Assembly (NCBI RefSeq): GCF_037975245.1
Contig: NC_092575.1
Coordinates: 15,792,310 to 15,856,309, forward strand
DNA: 64,000 nt
Direction of reading: 5' to 3'
From: Apostichopus japonicus
Lineage: Eukaryota > Echinodermata > Holothuroidea > Aspidochirotida > Stichopodidae
The notes below the pieces were generated by a model. The model was not told the origin of the DNA. It ran no database searches and saw only the letters and a program-made list of their open reading frames with translations. A program made the translations under genes and the position numbers. This document shows, piece by piece, positions 48,405 through 60,409 of this stretch. Every line of letters begins with the position of its first letter. Position 1 is the first letter of the stretch.

Positions 48405-48635
48405 GGTCAGATGAAAAACGATGTTGTGCATGGGAGTGTGTCACAGGTGAAAAAACAATTTGGTTGATAGTAGTTTGTCACAGGTGAAAATGATGTGGTG
48501 GTTGGGAGTGTGTCACAGGTGAAAAATGATTTGGTTGATGGAAGTGTGTCACAGGTGAAAATGATGTGGTGCATTGGAGTGCGTCACAGGGTGAAAATTG
48601 ATGTGGATGGGAGTGTGTCACTGGTAGACAGGTGT
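48405..48635. repeat. ~37-base minisatellite in intron 41
   Basis: About six diverged units of the gggagtgtgtcacaggtgaa type followed by aatgatgtggttgat. It explains an overlapping open frame rich in V, S and G. Confidence 0.85.
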
Positions 48636-49053
48636 TTGGACATGTGGGGGTGGGTGGTGGGTTTGATGTATTGTATCTGGTGGTTAGTATGTTGTTTGAT
48701 AATGATATATGCTGTTGTGTGGCATTGTTATGCTACTTAGTATATGAGATTTATTGAAACATATAAAGGCAACTGTCATGTCAATATCAAAGAGGAAATC
48801 AAACTACGTTGCATTAATTATTAGCAGTGTTGTATGGGTAAGAGAGCATATAAATGATTCAATATCATTTCATTACTACTGCCCTGGACAAATTGCAACT
48901 ATTAGTAAAAAATAACACAAACAAATTGACAAACTTGTGCCATCATTTTTTTGATTCTCTACCACTTAATTCTCGTATTGTCAGTACTGATGCCATTTAA
49001 TTCTCTCAAAGTTGGAAAGAAAAACTTATTTTCCTTTTCAAACTTTGCTTTAG

Positions 49054-49228
49054 TCTGGTGAATCATACCTTTCTTCTGACTGTACTGAGAGATGTACATG
49101 TACTGCTGGCAGTTTGATTTGTGAAGCCATGGCCTGTGATGAATTTGCTACCTGCGAGATTCGAAACGGAGAAACAGGTTGTTACTGCTTGTATGGATTC
49201 ACCTGGGATGGAGAGAAATGCTACAGGG
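49054..49228 (+). CDS. Exon 42: D4 TILa-like segment plus EGF
   Basis: 175 bases, phase 0 to 1. SSDCTERCTCTAGSLICEA, then ACDEFATCEIRNGETGCYC and FTWDGEKC. The EGF loop is GFTWDGEKC rather than GYxGDG. The 630-base intron shows nothing notable. Confidence 0.94.
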
Positions 49229-49858
49229 GTGAGTTACATCGCTCTTAGATTTAAATAATACCACTGCTAGAATATGATTGCTCTTTTCAGGTATAATCTT
49301 CCCCTAATGTGAAGATATGTAAAATGCTGAAAAATCTGGCAAGGTGAGTGGTAAGCTGTGGACCTTGTTTAGCAAGCAAGGCCAAATATCTTCCTGACCT
49401 TTTGACCTTGGTTATCAAGGTTGCCTTGTCTTGACTGGCATACCTGTTTTTTCAAGAAAATTTATTGCAAATTATGAATGCAAATTTCAGCAAGAAGCTG
49501 TATAGACCTTCATAAAGTCAAAGATTAAATTATCTCAATTTCTTTGTATTAATTACCAATTGCGTTATGAAGCATGTAACTCACATAATATGTAAGTATG
49601 CATTGATTATGTTAGTATGCAAAGCAAGGAGGCGGGTATAAATGGTCACACCCTAAGCACCTAAACACCATTGGGCGAGGGCAACATCGACCTTTGCCCG
49701 ACCTCGACCTTTAACCACGCTAAGGAAAACACATCGGCAACGACGACAATTTGCTTGAATGTATCACAGATATAAGGCAGGACACTTCAGCATCAATATA
49801 TAGTAATATACATGGTATTCATAGTAATAGCTTGTTTTTGGTTTTATTTCATACTCAG

Positions 49859-50169
49859 CTCCAGCAACATGCACTGCTTGGGGTGATCCTCATTATTCAA
49901 CCTTTGATGGCCAGACCTATGACTTCCAGGGTGATTGTGAGTACACCATGGTGGAAGAATGCAACAACTCAACATTTGAACTCATCGCCAATAACGTGAA
50001 AAACAACCCCAACGAAAGAGTCTCATATGTGAGAGAGGTCCGTTTGGAATACGCAGACACCTCGTACCAGATCAAAGTTGGGAGAGAAGTCCTGGTGGAC
50101 AGCACAGTACAGACTTTACCTTACCAGGATTCTGCTGGGGTCTCCATATACTATGGACATCCATACATT
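49859..50169 (+). CDS. Exon 43: D5 vWD, N-terminal and middle parts
   Basis: 311 bases, phase 1 to 0. CTAWGDPHYSTFDGQTYDF has GDPHY; then GDCEYTMVEEC, FELIANNVKNNP, YVREVRLEY and TVQTLPY. The donor is gtgagt. A relic of its 3' end lies in the next intron. Confidence 0.94.
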
Positions 50170-50327
50170 GTGAGTAGCATATTAAGAGATGGTGTCTCAG
50201 TGATGAAAAATTATGGTGATGGCAATGGTTGGCAGTAGTGGTGCTGGTGTGGGAGTCCTCTATTTGAGGGTGAATCCAGTTAGAATAGGCATACACCTGT
50301 TATCCGATTAATGTTGAGCAATAACTC

Positions 50328-50400
50328 CTGGTGGACTGCACAGTACAAGTTTACCTCATCAGAACTTGGGGTATCAATTTACCATGGACATCCATATGTT
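50328..50400 (+). pseudogene. Decayed copy of the 3' end of exon 43
   Basis: cctggtggactgcacagtac aligns with cctggtggacagcacagtac (50091 on), and accatggacatccatatgtt aligns with actatggacatccatacatt at the exon end. The donor has decayed from gtgagt to tgaaat. It is shifted by about 236 bases. Confidence 0.82.
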
Positions 50401-50432
50401 TGAAATAAGGTTTCCATTAGATGATGATTATG

Positions 50433-50680
50433 ATAACTAAGATGATGAAGGTGATGGTGGTGGTGGTGGTGATGATGATGGTGGTGATGTGACGGTGGTG
50501 GTGGTGGTGGTGGTGGTGATGTGACGGTGGTGGCGGTAATGATGGTGGTGATGATGATGGTGGTGGTGGTTGTGATGGTGATGCTGCTGGTGGTGGTGAT
50601 GATGATGGTTGTGGTGGTGGTTGTGATGCTCCTGGTGGTGATGGTGATGTGTTTGTGTTGATGATGATCATGATGACAAT
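50433..50680. repeat. (GGT/GAT)n microsatellite
   Basis: Trinucleotide array of ggt, gat and gtg. It generates an antisense P/S/H/T-rich open frame (50417-50755) that is not a gene. Confidence 0.95.
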
Positions 50681-50831
50681 GATGGTATCTGTTTTAGTTG
50701 CAGTAGTGCCGACATCATTGATGGTGGCACAGGGATGGTAGTAATGATACAGCATACATTTGTTACATTTATCTCAAAAGTACCAACCAGTAGTCAATTA
50801 TATAATCTGTCATTTGTTTTCTAACAAACAG

Positions 50832-50987
50832 ATCCTGATGACAGACTTTGGATTGACAGCCATGTACGATGGAAACTATGACTTCAGAATTGAGATCAAT
50901 TACCTGTTTTACGGCAAGGTCTGTGGGCTCTGTGGAACGTACAATGATGACAGAGCAGACGACTATCAAATGAGAAATGAAATGGTG
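50832..50987 (+). CDS. Exon 44: D5 vWD, CGLCG part
   Basis: 52 codons, phase 0-0. MTDFGLTAMYDG, then KVCGLCGTYNDDRADDY. The donor is gtaaga. The 339-base intron shows a G9 run only. Confidence 0.94.
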
Positions 50988-51326
50988 GTAAGATTATTGG
51001 GAAACCCTCATTGGTGCAACCAGCAAGGATTCTGGGATATTAAGGTCTCCCATCCCCAGTTACATGCTTTAATCATTTACTTTTTCACCTTAACAATAAG
51101 ATATTTACAAACATATGTAAAAGATGTTACTCCTTTACAAACATATGTAATAGACATTACTCCTAGAGACATAAATTTCACAGATGATAGGGAAGGGGGG
51201 GGGGGCAATTTTAAGTTAATTTAAGCCAAAATTATGTGTGAGGTATGTGATGAATACTGAATTTTCAAACTTAAGAGAGTCATGTCAAGGATTTGATTAC
51301 CCATCCAGTCTTTCACTGTTTCATAG

Positions 51327-51474
51327 GTTACCTCTGTAACAGACTTTGCTAACAGTTGGCAGACAGGGAACAGACAGTGCTTGCCAGATCCAGGTCCAAT
51401 TAACCCTTGTGAGGAAGGATCCGAGACACTCTCACAGGCACAAGATCTTTGTTATGAGCTGATCAAAGAATCAG
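51327..51474 (+). CDS. Exon 45: D5 vWD to C8 linker
   Basis: 148 bases, phase 0 to 1. FANSWQTGNRQC, PDPGPINPCEEG and LCYELIKES. The donor is gtaggt. F-A-N-S-W replaces F-G-N-S-W. The 691-base intron shows nothing notable. Confidence 0.94.
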
Positions 51475-52165
51475 GTAGGTCATTTAAAAGCTGGAAGGTC
51501 ACTTATTTCATGTCTTCAAAGTTGAAGTGAATGACACAAATTATAGACAGCAAATATTCCCAGGTGCAGAAAAAGAGGTTCTTTCTAAATTTCTGGAAAT
51601 TCTTACTTGTATGAAATGGATGTCTGAATTGAGATGTTAAATTGTCAGTGAATTCAACTGTAGTGACGGTTAGGAATCAGATGCATTGTGATGTGTTCAA
51701 TAGCGTGTTATGTTTTTGTTACCCTTGGAAACTAAACTTGGAACTAATTGTAATGCTGCAAAATGACCAAGTTTGCTTCTTTTCTTTTTTAGTTGTCTGT
51801 ATTTCTTGTTAGGAAATATGGTGAAGTAATGGTTATCATATACTTGGTAAATGGGACGATACAGGCGGTGCAAGGTTGCACCGGCCAGGATTTGATTCTT
51901 CATTCATTCCCAAGTTCTTGAACAACAACAATAAGAGTAAGAGCAAATGCAACATCAAGAACAATTTGAACATTAACTATAATGAAAATGATATGATAAG
52001 GATACGAACAATAGAAGAATAATAAATCTTATTGTATTTTCTCCAGAAGATATCAGTTGGTAACATCATATACCTTTAAAGTGTGAATTGATCAGACATC
52101 TAAATAATATATTAGTATTAATATGATGGTTTATTTTTTTTTTTGCATTTTCTTAATAATTTCAG

Positions 52166-52348
52166 GAGCCTTTTCAGGATGCCATGACTATGTTGACCCT
52201 AATCTGTACTATGATACCTGTGTCTACGATCTTTGCATCACTCTGCCCGATGAGGACTTGGTCTGTAACAACTACCACCAGTATGCTGATGCCTGTAGAG
52301 ATGCAGGAGGTCAACCTGGTAGCTGGAGGGATGCTGTACCAGCTTGTG
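52166..52348 (+). CDS. Exon 46: D5 C8 domain
   Basis: 61 codons, phase 1-1. GCHDYVDPNLYYDTCVYDLC, then LVCNNYH, DACRDAG and PAC. The donor gttggt is weaker than the others. The 890-base intron contains a CT-rich stretch and a taatta repeat at 52911-52962. Confidence 0.93.
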
Positions 52349-53238
52349 GTTGGTGCACTTTTCTTCTCACCCCTCTACCCTCTAAACCTTTCCACCCGCT
52401 ACCCATACTCCAACCCCTATCTTCTTTTCACCTACCCAGTTTCCAATGCCGATTTTCTACATATATTTTCCACTATCAAATTTCCCTTACCCTTTTCCCT
52501 ACCCATTCCCTAATATTTCTCTATCCCTTTCTACCACTTTCTATAATTCTCACCTATAAAACTATATTTGGACAAATGCTGTCAAAATACAATTAAAAAA
52601 AACTTGAAAAATGTTTATCATTATTTTCATCTTTGTTTTGAAGCTAAGCAATTGTCATTGTTGTCAGGTTAACAAGTTTGTGCTACTTTGGTGCTGTTTG
52701 TTCTGGTTGGGTTTATATAAACATTACTGTGGAGTTTAGTGAAGGTGTCACAACATGATAGTGTATTTGCACTATTCTTTAGAAACTGGGCAATCATGTC
52801 GTCATTTTGAGAGCTCAGGACTTGATGAAAGACTGTGGCACATTTAAAACAACCTTGCAAACATGGAAACAATGAAAAAAGAAGGAAAATGGTGTTACCT
52901 GCCTATCTGCAATTATAATTATAATTATAATTTATAATTTATAATTTATAATTATAATTACAATACAAAGTTGTCTGGATGCTGCAAGACCTCAACAAAA
53001 CAAGGTCAGACACATAAGGCGCTGGTCATGTTCAGAATTGTGAGGAAATATTAGCTTTCAGACGGAACTTGGTGAATATGTTTTTGTGGCGGTGGGTAGG
53101 GAGAGGGGCAGAGAGGAGGGTCGTTGCATGGTGATGAATATGAATGTGAAATTTAAAGGAAGTTTATCAACGTTGCTGTTAGATACGTCAAACGCCGACC
53201 TGAATGTGAGCGTTTATTTACCCGTTTATCTCCTGTAG

Positions 53239-53441
53239 CCATCGTTTGCCCGGAGGGAACCAACTTCACAGAGTGTGGCTCTGCCTGCCCTCGTACTTGC
53301 GTAGACAGAGATGCTGATGTCAACTGCACCAGACCCTGTGTCGAGACATGTGAGTGTCTGGAGGGATTGGTACTGGACGGTACCGTCTGTGTTCATCCAA
53401 CACAATGTGGCTGTATACTACCCAACGGTGGCTACATTTCG
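53239..53441 (+). CDS. Exon 47: D5 TIL domain
   Basis: Phase 1 to 0. VCPEGTNFTECGSACPRTC, then CTRPCVETCECLEGLVLDG and QCGCILPNGGY. The donor is gtaatc. The 1,187-base intron shows nothing notable. Confidence 0.94.
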
Positions 53442-54628
53442 GTAATCATTCATCTCTATATGTATGACAATCGTTCAATAGGATTAATCCATAAATTAAT
53501 ATATTTATTCTTGTCAAGAGCTGTTCCTCATCAAATCTGTGAATGGGGATTGTCGGTTGAGTAATGTAAAATGTAAAATTTAAGTTACTGGAAACTGAGT
53601 TACCATGATATAGAAACTTGTATAATACTTGTATGTACAATAACGTTTCAACATAAGAGACGATAATTGCGTGTGCAGAACTTTCCAAATATATATTTGT
53701 ATCCCACATAACTACAATCTTTCCAGTTTAGTCACAGACTTACATACATCCCTGTAAAGTGTTGCAGAGCACAGAATAAGTACAAAATTTCACTGTGGCT
53801 GACACAATAACCTTGGAGTTTTAATGAAGCCTAAGCAAAATGTCTTTAGACTGTTGTATACATAATAGTGACAAGGTGGCTTAGAGGTAAACTTGAGTGT
53901 TTACTCATGCCAGTTCTTTATTAGTATGGCTCTACCACTAAAGTTAAGAACTTCACTGCTTTATGTCATAAACAACATGGTAGGGCCTAGCTGCAGCTCC
54001 AAGCTTGCCAGACCTGGGCTCAATTTCATAAAAGTTACTAAAGAATGTTCTTAAATTAATGTTCCTAATATTAATTACAATTCTCGTCTTAGGAACAATT
54101 ATTCTTCTTAAGCTCAAGATAGAAATATTCCTAACTTTTATGAAATAGAGCACTGGTGAATCTTTGCTTCGGGCGATAGGGAATCTCTCAGTCACTTGTA
54201 TGCTCAAGTTATTACTGTCAGATAGGCACAGACTGTTGCATATATTTGTTGATTCATAAGTGTCAGTAGCTACTTGGTCAGTGCTGATCTTGATACCCTA
54301 TATACCCTCCTGGGATTTACCTTTGGTTACCTTGTTCACTAGATTTGGTTGATGGCATTTTAAAATTTCAGGGTAAGGAAGTTACTACAAGACTCTTAAA
54401 AGTCATAAACCTGTATGATTGACATGATTGACCTTTATAATGATCTACAGAGATATGCATAAATTCATGTAAAATATCACACTTTGATTAGCTTTACAGC
54501 TGTGTAAAGTTAAATCATCATCTTAGCACTGGCAGCTGTTTGTAAACTCTTTATGTATATAAACCAGAAAATGTATTTTTGTCTTTCACCAAGGCTTCCA
54601 TAATTATCTATGACTATTCTTTTCATAG

Positions 54629-54803
54629 GCTGGGACGGAGGTGCTCAGTAACGACTGTGCCATGCTCTATCGTTGTATCAATGGCACACTGGAAGAGGAA
54701 GACTATGGCTGTGATGTCAGTGCTGAGTGTGACATTAGAAATAACATCAGAGGTTGTTACTGTAACAGAGGCTACATAGGGGATGGACAAGTCTGTCAGA
54801 GAG
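54629..54803 (+). CDS. Exon 48: D5 TILa-like segment plus EGF
   Basis: 175 bases, phase 0 to 1. SNDCAMLYRCINGTLEEED has one cysteine fewer in the C-x-C position (LYRC) than D3, D4 and D6. GCDVSAECDIRNNIRGCYC and RGYIGDGQVC form the EGF. The 748-base intron holds a G-rich stretch at 55200-55400. Confidence 0.92.
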
Positions 54804-55551
54804 GTAGGCTTAATATTCTTTTTAATTTGACACCTCATACACTCTAAGTTTTGCATGTGCCAATGAATATTCATAGCTTCATAGCAAAACCTGGGACAAT
54901 TTTTTCTATACTGTAGTGTCATGTCCCGCTTTCATAGCACTCGTATCGTCAGTACGAGCAGTATGAATATCATGTTTCTATTAGATCAAGGTTAGGAACT
55001 GTTTGTACTGACAATACCAGTGCTATATTGAGAGGATGATATAAGAGTACAGTTTAGAGAGGTATTAGCAGTAGGAAAATGTCACAACTTGCTGAAACCT
55101 GGTATCTTTGTAAGTTTGATGAAATTAACCCAACCATGTTGTGAGTAAATTCACTGCAAGTATTGTAGAAAGCTCATTAAAGCTGCATTAAAGGGTTGAC
55201 CAGGTAGTACATGGAAGAGGTAGGATGAGGTAGAGTGGGAAGGTATGGGGCCAATGAGGGGTAGGGGAGTGGAACGAAGGGGAATTGAAAGTGGTGGTGG
55301 AGAAGAGAGGATAGATGAGGCGCGGGATAGTTGTGGAGGTGGTACGTGGTAGGGGATGGGATGGGGGATGGGGTTGCTTAGAGAAGGGATGGTAGAGTAT
55401 TAAGGTAAGTTAGTTCAGCAAGTCACACTGGATCAGTAATAAAGACATACAACACTTTGGTTTTGAAAAATAAATAAAATGTTTTAAGCATTTTTTTGTA
55501 TGTTTAATGATATCATTGCTTGATTAAAACCACTTGCCATCTTCTGTCTAG

Positions 55552-55859
55552 GACCTGGTCATTGCACCATTTGGGGTGACCCGCATTATGTGACCTTTGA
55601 CAATGTCAAGTACGACTTCCAAGGAGACTGCGATTACACCATCATAAGAGAGTGCGAGAACAACACGTTCCATCTGATCGCCGACAACGAGAAGATGAAT
55701 CCATCTTCCACGGTCTCCTTGATGAGGCAGCTACGTCTAGAGTATGAAGGAATGACCTATGCTCTGACAGTCGGGGGTCTCGTCACAGTAGACAACGAAG
55801 CGGTGACCTTACCATACATCGTGGAAGATGTCAGCATTACTCAGGCTCCGGTTGGAGTG
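55552..55859 (+). CDS. Exon 49: D6 vWD, N-terminal and middle parts
   Basis: 308 bases, phase 1 to 0, from tctag. CTIWGDPHYVTFDNVKYDF has GDPHY; then GDCDYTIIREC, FHLIADNEK, LMRQLRLEYEG and AVTLPY. The donor is gtgagt. The following 1,122-base intron has some diverged internal repeats and no exon. Confidence 0.94.
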
Positions 55860-56981
55860 GTGAGTCTTTTCTGTGCTTCAATTCTCATTCCCATTGGGCT
55901 TTATATGGGCTTGCTCAGGCTTGGAGTCACATACTATATATAGAAGGGAATTCTTAGAAATATCTTTTGAAAATAAAAGTGTAAAAGTAAGTGGGCCTGA
56001 CATTTCAGGATCTTCTTGAGAGGCTGAATGACAAGTAACAGTAAAAGAAGGGAAAAATAATTGAAAGTTAGCGAACTGTTAAAATGTGGAGGAAAAAAAT
56101 TGAAATTGAAAAATTGAGCAATATGTTAAAGCGCCAATATTTTGTATCGATGAGCAAGCCAAGCAACTGCTTAAACCAAAATCCTTGTGAAGTTGTAAAT
56201 TGCAATAATTTTGAATAATTTAATATTGTAATAAACCAAAATTAATGTTGAATAAACACAAAGCTCCTTTGTTTGGAAGGACAAAAATTTGTGTCTTTAT
56301 GAAGAACCAAATATTGCCAGTAAGAATGCTTATTTGGTTTGGGATACCCATTTAATGCTGGTCATTAACTATTGTAATAAGTGAAATGAAGTGACAGTGT
56401 AATCTTTTGTGTTCAGTTCTTACATCTCTATCCCTTGCAGTACTTAGAGTCATATTTGGTATTATAAGGAGGAGCTGGCTATACTTAGAGTTAAATAAAC
56501 TATATATAGGCAGGGAATTCCTGGACAAAGTAATAGTTACATATTTTAAGAATGCTATAAGTCATAGAAAATTTGCAAAACCTTAAAAATATGACATTAA
56601 TTGTAGAAAGTATGGGCATTCAAATTTTAGGACTGGAATTAACCCAAAAGACATAGTTGATTTTATTACACCTGACGGAGACAAATTTAACTCCATGATC
56701 GTAAAGTATTTGAACCTAACATCGGCAGTGGAAATATTCATAGGGTATGGTATTGTTACCCAATTAATGCTAGTCATTAACAATTCAGAAGTGAAATATT
56801 ATTTTTATATGTTATTCCACTATCAGTTGGTGAACAACTGGAAAAACGACAGTACCATTATTTCAGGCGTTGTCGATTACTGCATATTAATAGTTATCAT
56901 TTCTCTCAGGAAATATTTATCCTCGAATAGGAAGAATTATTAAAAAATAATTAACACGTTGAATATTCGATCTTCCTACAG

Positions 56982-57137
56982 CTTCTGACTACTAGCTTTG
57001 GTCTGATGGTTCACTACAATGGAGGAGACACAGCTGAAATTGATTTGGAGTCCAGCTTCTTGGGTTTGACCTGCGGTCTTTGCGGCAACTTTGACGATGA
57101 CAACACCAATGATCTTAACCTGCTAGATGGCAACCCG
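56982..57137 (+). CDS. Exon 50: D6 vWD, CGLCG part
   Basis: 52 codons, phase 0-0, from cctacag to gtatgt. TTSFGLMVHYNG, then LTCGLCGNFDDDNTND. Confidence 0.94.
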
Positions 57138-57210
57138 GTATGTTCTTTTAACATTAACTGACATTTGTTCAATGTTAAAGGAAGAGTTAATTAATGACTC
57201 AAATTGATTT

Positions 57211-57569
57211 GTCGTAGGTCTATCACTGTAATGAACAGACCATGGAGGACTAAAAAAGAGATTTGATATCGCAGTATATTAAGTATTTTCATTTTCAGAT
57301 TTTCACAGAGTTGATTATTATAAAAAATAAAAAAAATAAAATGTTTTGGTTTTGGATGTTTTCTAGATGTTTTTTTTGTCGTAGCTTCTTTGGATGTTTT
57401 TTTCTGTCGTAGCTCTATCACTGTAATGAACAGACCATGGAGGACTAAGAAAGAGACTCGATATCATAATAATATTAAATATTCTTATTATAATTTTCAG
57501 ATTTTCACAGAGTTGATTATTATAAATAAAAAAAATTGAATGTTTTGGTTTTGGATGTTTTTTCAACAG
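57211..57569. repeat. 195-base tandem duplication ending at an acceptor
   Basis: gtcgtaggtctatcactgta at 57211 recurs as gtcgtagctctatcactgta at 57406, and both run through tttcacagagttgattatta to gttttggttttggatgtttt. The second copy continues into the acceptor of exon 51; the first ends in gttttctag, a potential decoy acceptor. Confidence 0.9.
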
Positions 57570-57717
57570 GCAAGCTCTCCCACTGACTTTGGAAACAGTT
57601 GGCAGACAGGTGACATGACTTGCCCCCCTGCCCCAGGACCGGTTGACCCCTGTGACACCTCTTCAGCTACTTACACCAGTGCAGAAGCAATTTGTAACAT
57701 ACTCATAGACACAGAAG
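57570..57717 (+). CDS. Exon 51: D6 vWD to C8 linker
   Basis: 148 bases, phase 0 to 1. FGNSWQTGDMTC, PAPGPVDPCDTS and ICNILIDTE. The donor is gtattt. The 456-base intron shows nothing notable. Confidence 0.94.
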
Positions 57718-58173
57718 GTATTTATAGTATAAATAAGGCTGATATAATATTAAGATACTTTTTGTTTTAATCCCTCAGTCATTTTACTGTCTTGTGAAAT
57801 GTCAAGAAATAATACTTTGAGAAAGTTTAATGAAAAAATTATTTTTTATCATAAACTTCAATTCAAGTTCTAACCAGCATTTTTGTGAATTAGAACATTC
57901 ATCAGTTACTGTACACTTGCCTGGCTTTTTAAGAGAAATGTAATAATATTTGCTGATATTATTAAAGCAGAAATTGGGGGCTTATATTTTCGGTATGGAA
58001 TGCTTGCCGATTCTTTCACTGATGATTTCAAGGCTTGATGACTGTTGAAAAGTACGCTTAAAAAAAAAGAAAAAGTTGTGGTTGGCATTTTATCCACCCC
58101 TTCCATCCATAGAATGCCAGATGTTTGCCCCATCTCTCATAACGGCTGTTCTTTTCATTTCTTTCATCGCTAG

Positions 58174-58353
58174 GACCATTCGCACCCTGTCACGACTATG
58201 TCACTGTGACCGCTTACTACGAGACCTGCGTCTATGACCTCTGCGCGACCCTTCCCGACGAAGATCTCGTGTGCCCCAGTCTGGAAGTCTATGCCACGGC
58301 CTGTAAAGAGAGAGGAGGAGAGCCCGGTGAATGGAAGCAGTCAAGCAATTGTG
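58174..58353 (+). CDS. Exon 52: D6 C8 domain
   Basis: 60 codons, phase 1-1. PCHDYVTVTAYYETCVYDLC, where the usual DP after V is replaced by TVT. Then LVCPSLE, TACKERG and SNC. One codon shorter than its D2-D5 and D7 equivalents. The donor is gttagt. Confidence 0.94.
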
Positions 58354-58566
58354 GTTAGTTTTACATGTTAAGTTTATAATTAACAATTTAAAAAAAAAAA
58401 TTCACAATATGATTTTTTTAATAAAAGTTAGAGGATAAGACGTTTCGATCCCAGCCGGATCTTAAGTCAGAGGTGGATCAAAACACAAACTGGAAAGCCA
58501 GATGTTGTCATCCTATGTGTAGTAATTAATACATCATCTTCTCATTCTCTTCCATCTAAATACTAG

Positions 58567-58772
58567 CTATTACTTGCCCCAGCGGTCTGATCTATGACAG
58601 CTGTACCTCACCGTGTCCTGACTCATGCGGTAATCTACAGGCATCAAGCGATTGCCCGATCTCAGAGTGTGTGGAGGGTTGCAGATGTCCGGAAGGTCTG
58701 GTCTTGGACGGCAACGTCTGTGTGGATAGCGCCGTGTGCGGCTGTACTCTGGCGAATGGGGTCTATCTCTCG
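58567..58772 (+). CDS. Exon 53: D6 TIL domain
   Basis: Phase 1 to 0, 206 bases. TCPSGLIYDSCTSPCPDSC, then CPISECVEGCRCPEGLVLDG and VCGCTLANGVYLS. The donor is gtaagt. The 1,098-base intron contains a TTTTTAATA repeat. Confidence 0.94.
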
Positions 58773-59666
58773 GTAAGTAAATGATTAAAAGGATCTTCAA
58801 GTGTGAGCATTTGGAACAAAGGCAGATTTAGAAATGAGATAAATATTTATATATATATATAGGCCTATCATCTTTCCACAATTAATGTCAGTCAAGTTGC
58901 CATCGATTATTTTATATTAATTGGACACTACTATAAGAGGACGATTCTGAGTACACCCTTATCTAAATATCTTGTTCCTAACCTCTAGAGGATTAGCTCT
59001 TTGAGTGTGAACTGTTTTTTGCTAGAATTAACCCCTATAGTGGTATCTCAAAGACTGGAACACAATAAGTTGTCTGTGATGTCCTCAATTAGGCAGTGCT
59101 CTCCTTTTATACAATTCTTCTTCTTCTTTATCTGTGCTCAAAATGTAATACATTTGGAATGTTTTCTGTTAAGCTCCTAACAGTGAATCAACAATTGCAA
59201 AATGCCTGGGAAATTATAAACAATTTCTTTGGTCTTTATGAAATATATTTCCTAAATGTACCCGGAATTGAAGGCTTGAATGTTAGTGATTGTTATCTCT
59301 CTCATTGGCTAAATGATTGTAATGCCAGCTTACCACAGTGATTGTTATTCAATTTAATTCTTATTGCTAGATTAATATTGAATTTCGTTTAAATTACACT
59401 TAAACTGAAAACGTTTTATCTCCCAAAAGAAGATGATCAATCAGGATCTTGCTTTTCATAATAAATGCAGAAAATTAAAAATAAATTTTTAGACAATCAA
59501 AATCCTGCCACTGTGATATATCCCATTATTTTCATCACAGACTGATCTAACATCAACAGAAATGTTAAGAAACACTTTGCATTGAAAAGTTTTTACTTTT
59601 CATTTTTGTTAGAATTTCACTTGTGATCAAGCAATACCCTGCATAGGCTCTTATGATACAACCCTT

Positions 59667-59762
59667 AAATTTTTAATATTTTTTAATATTTTTAATATTT
59701 TTTAATATTTTTAATATTTTTAATATTTTTTAATATTTTTAATATTTTTAAACAATTTTTAA
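59667..59762. repeat. TTTTTAATA simple repeat
   Basis: About ten units of ttttaatatt with length variation, in intron 53. Confidence 0.92.
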
Positions 59763-59870
59763 TACCTCAGAGTACTTTTCTGAAATTGTTATTCCAATTG
59801 TGAGTTGAAGATTTTCTTTACCTTTGAGAGAAAGTTGTTTAACTGGTATTTGTTTTATTTTTATATTCAG

Positions 59871-60045
59871 CATGATGGTATTTATGTGACAGAGGATTGT
59901 TCACAGAGGTGTACTTGCAACTATGGTGCTTTAGAATGCACAGATAACGTATGCCCTGCAGACTCGACGTGTGAACTGAGGAACAACATCAGAGAATGTT
60001 ATTGTAATGATGGATACAACTGGGATGGACAGCAATGCTCATCTG
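59871..60045 (+). CDS. Exon 54: D6 TILa-like segment plus EGF
   Basis: 175 bases, phase 0 to 1, from atattcag. YVTEDCSQRCTCNYGALEC, then VCPADSTCELRNNIRECYC and DGYNWDGQQC. The opening is closest to D3 (YVTEDCSQLCEC). The 364-base intron ends in a T24 run before aaatttag. Confidence 0.94.
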
Positions 60046-60409
60046 GTAAGAGTCGTCTCTGAGGTCATAGTCTTATTAAATATTCTCTGTAGTACTCACG
60101 AAGAGTTTGTTAAAAATTTAATTAAATATGACATCATCATAATTCCTTTTGTCTCATTTTTTTGGGTTATTTCTTTGCAATTACCCAGATTTTACAAATG
60201 AATAAAATTCCTAAATTGTATAGGATGAATTAAAGAATCAGTTTTATTGTATGAAACTAACATTTAGCTACTTTTATAACATCACTTGTTGCCATGATTC
60301 TGCAAAATGACAATTTGCATTCTAAAGATTTTGAGATAATAACTTGTAGAATGGTTTGCCGTTAATAATATTTTTTTTTTTTTTTTTTTTTTTAAATTTC
60401 AAAATTTAG

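Noticed and set aside
50417-50755. 112-codon antisense frame rich in P, S, H and T
   Set aside because: Translation of the GGT/GAT microsatellite.
59096-59341. 81-codon + frame in intron 53
   Set aside because: No domain; AT-rich composition; exons 53 and 54 join without it, as in the other D modules.
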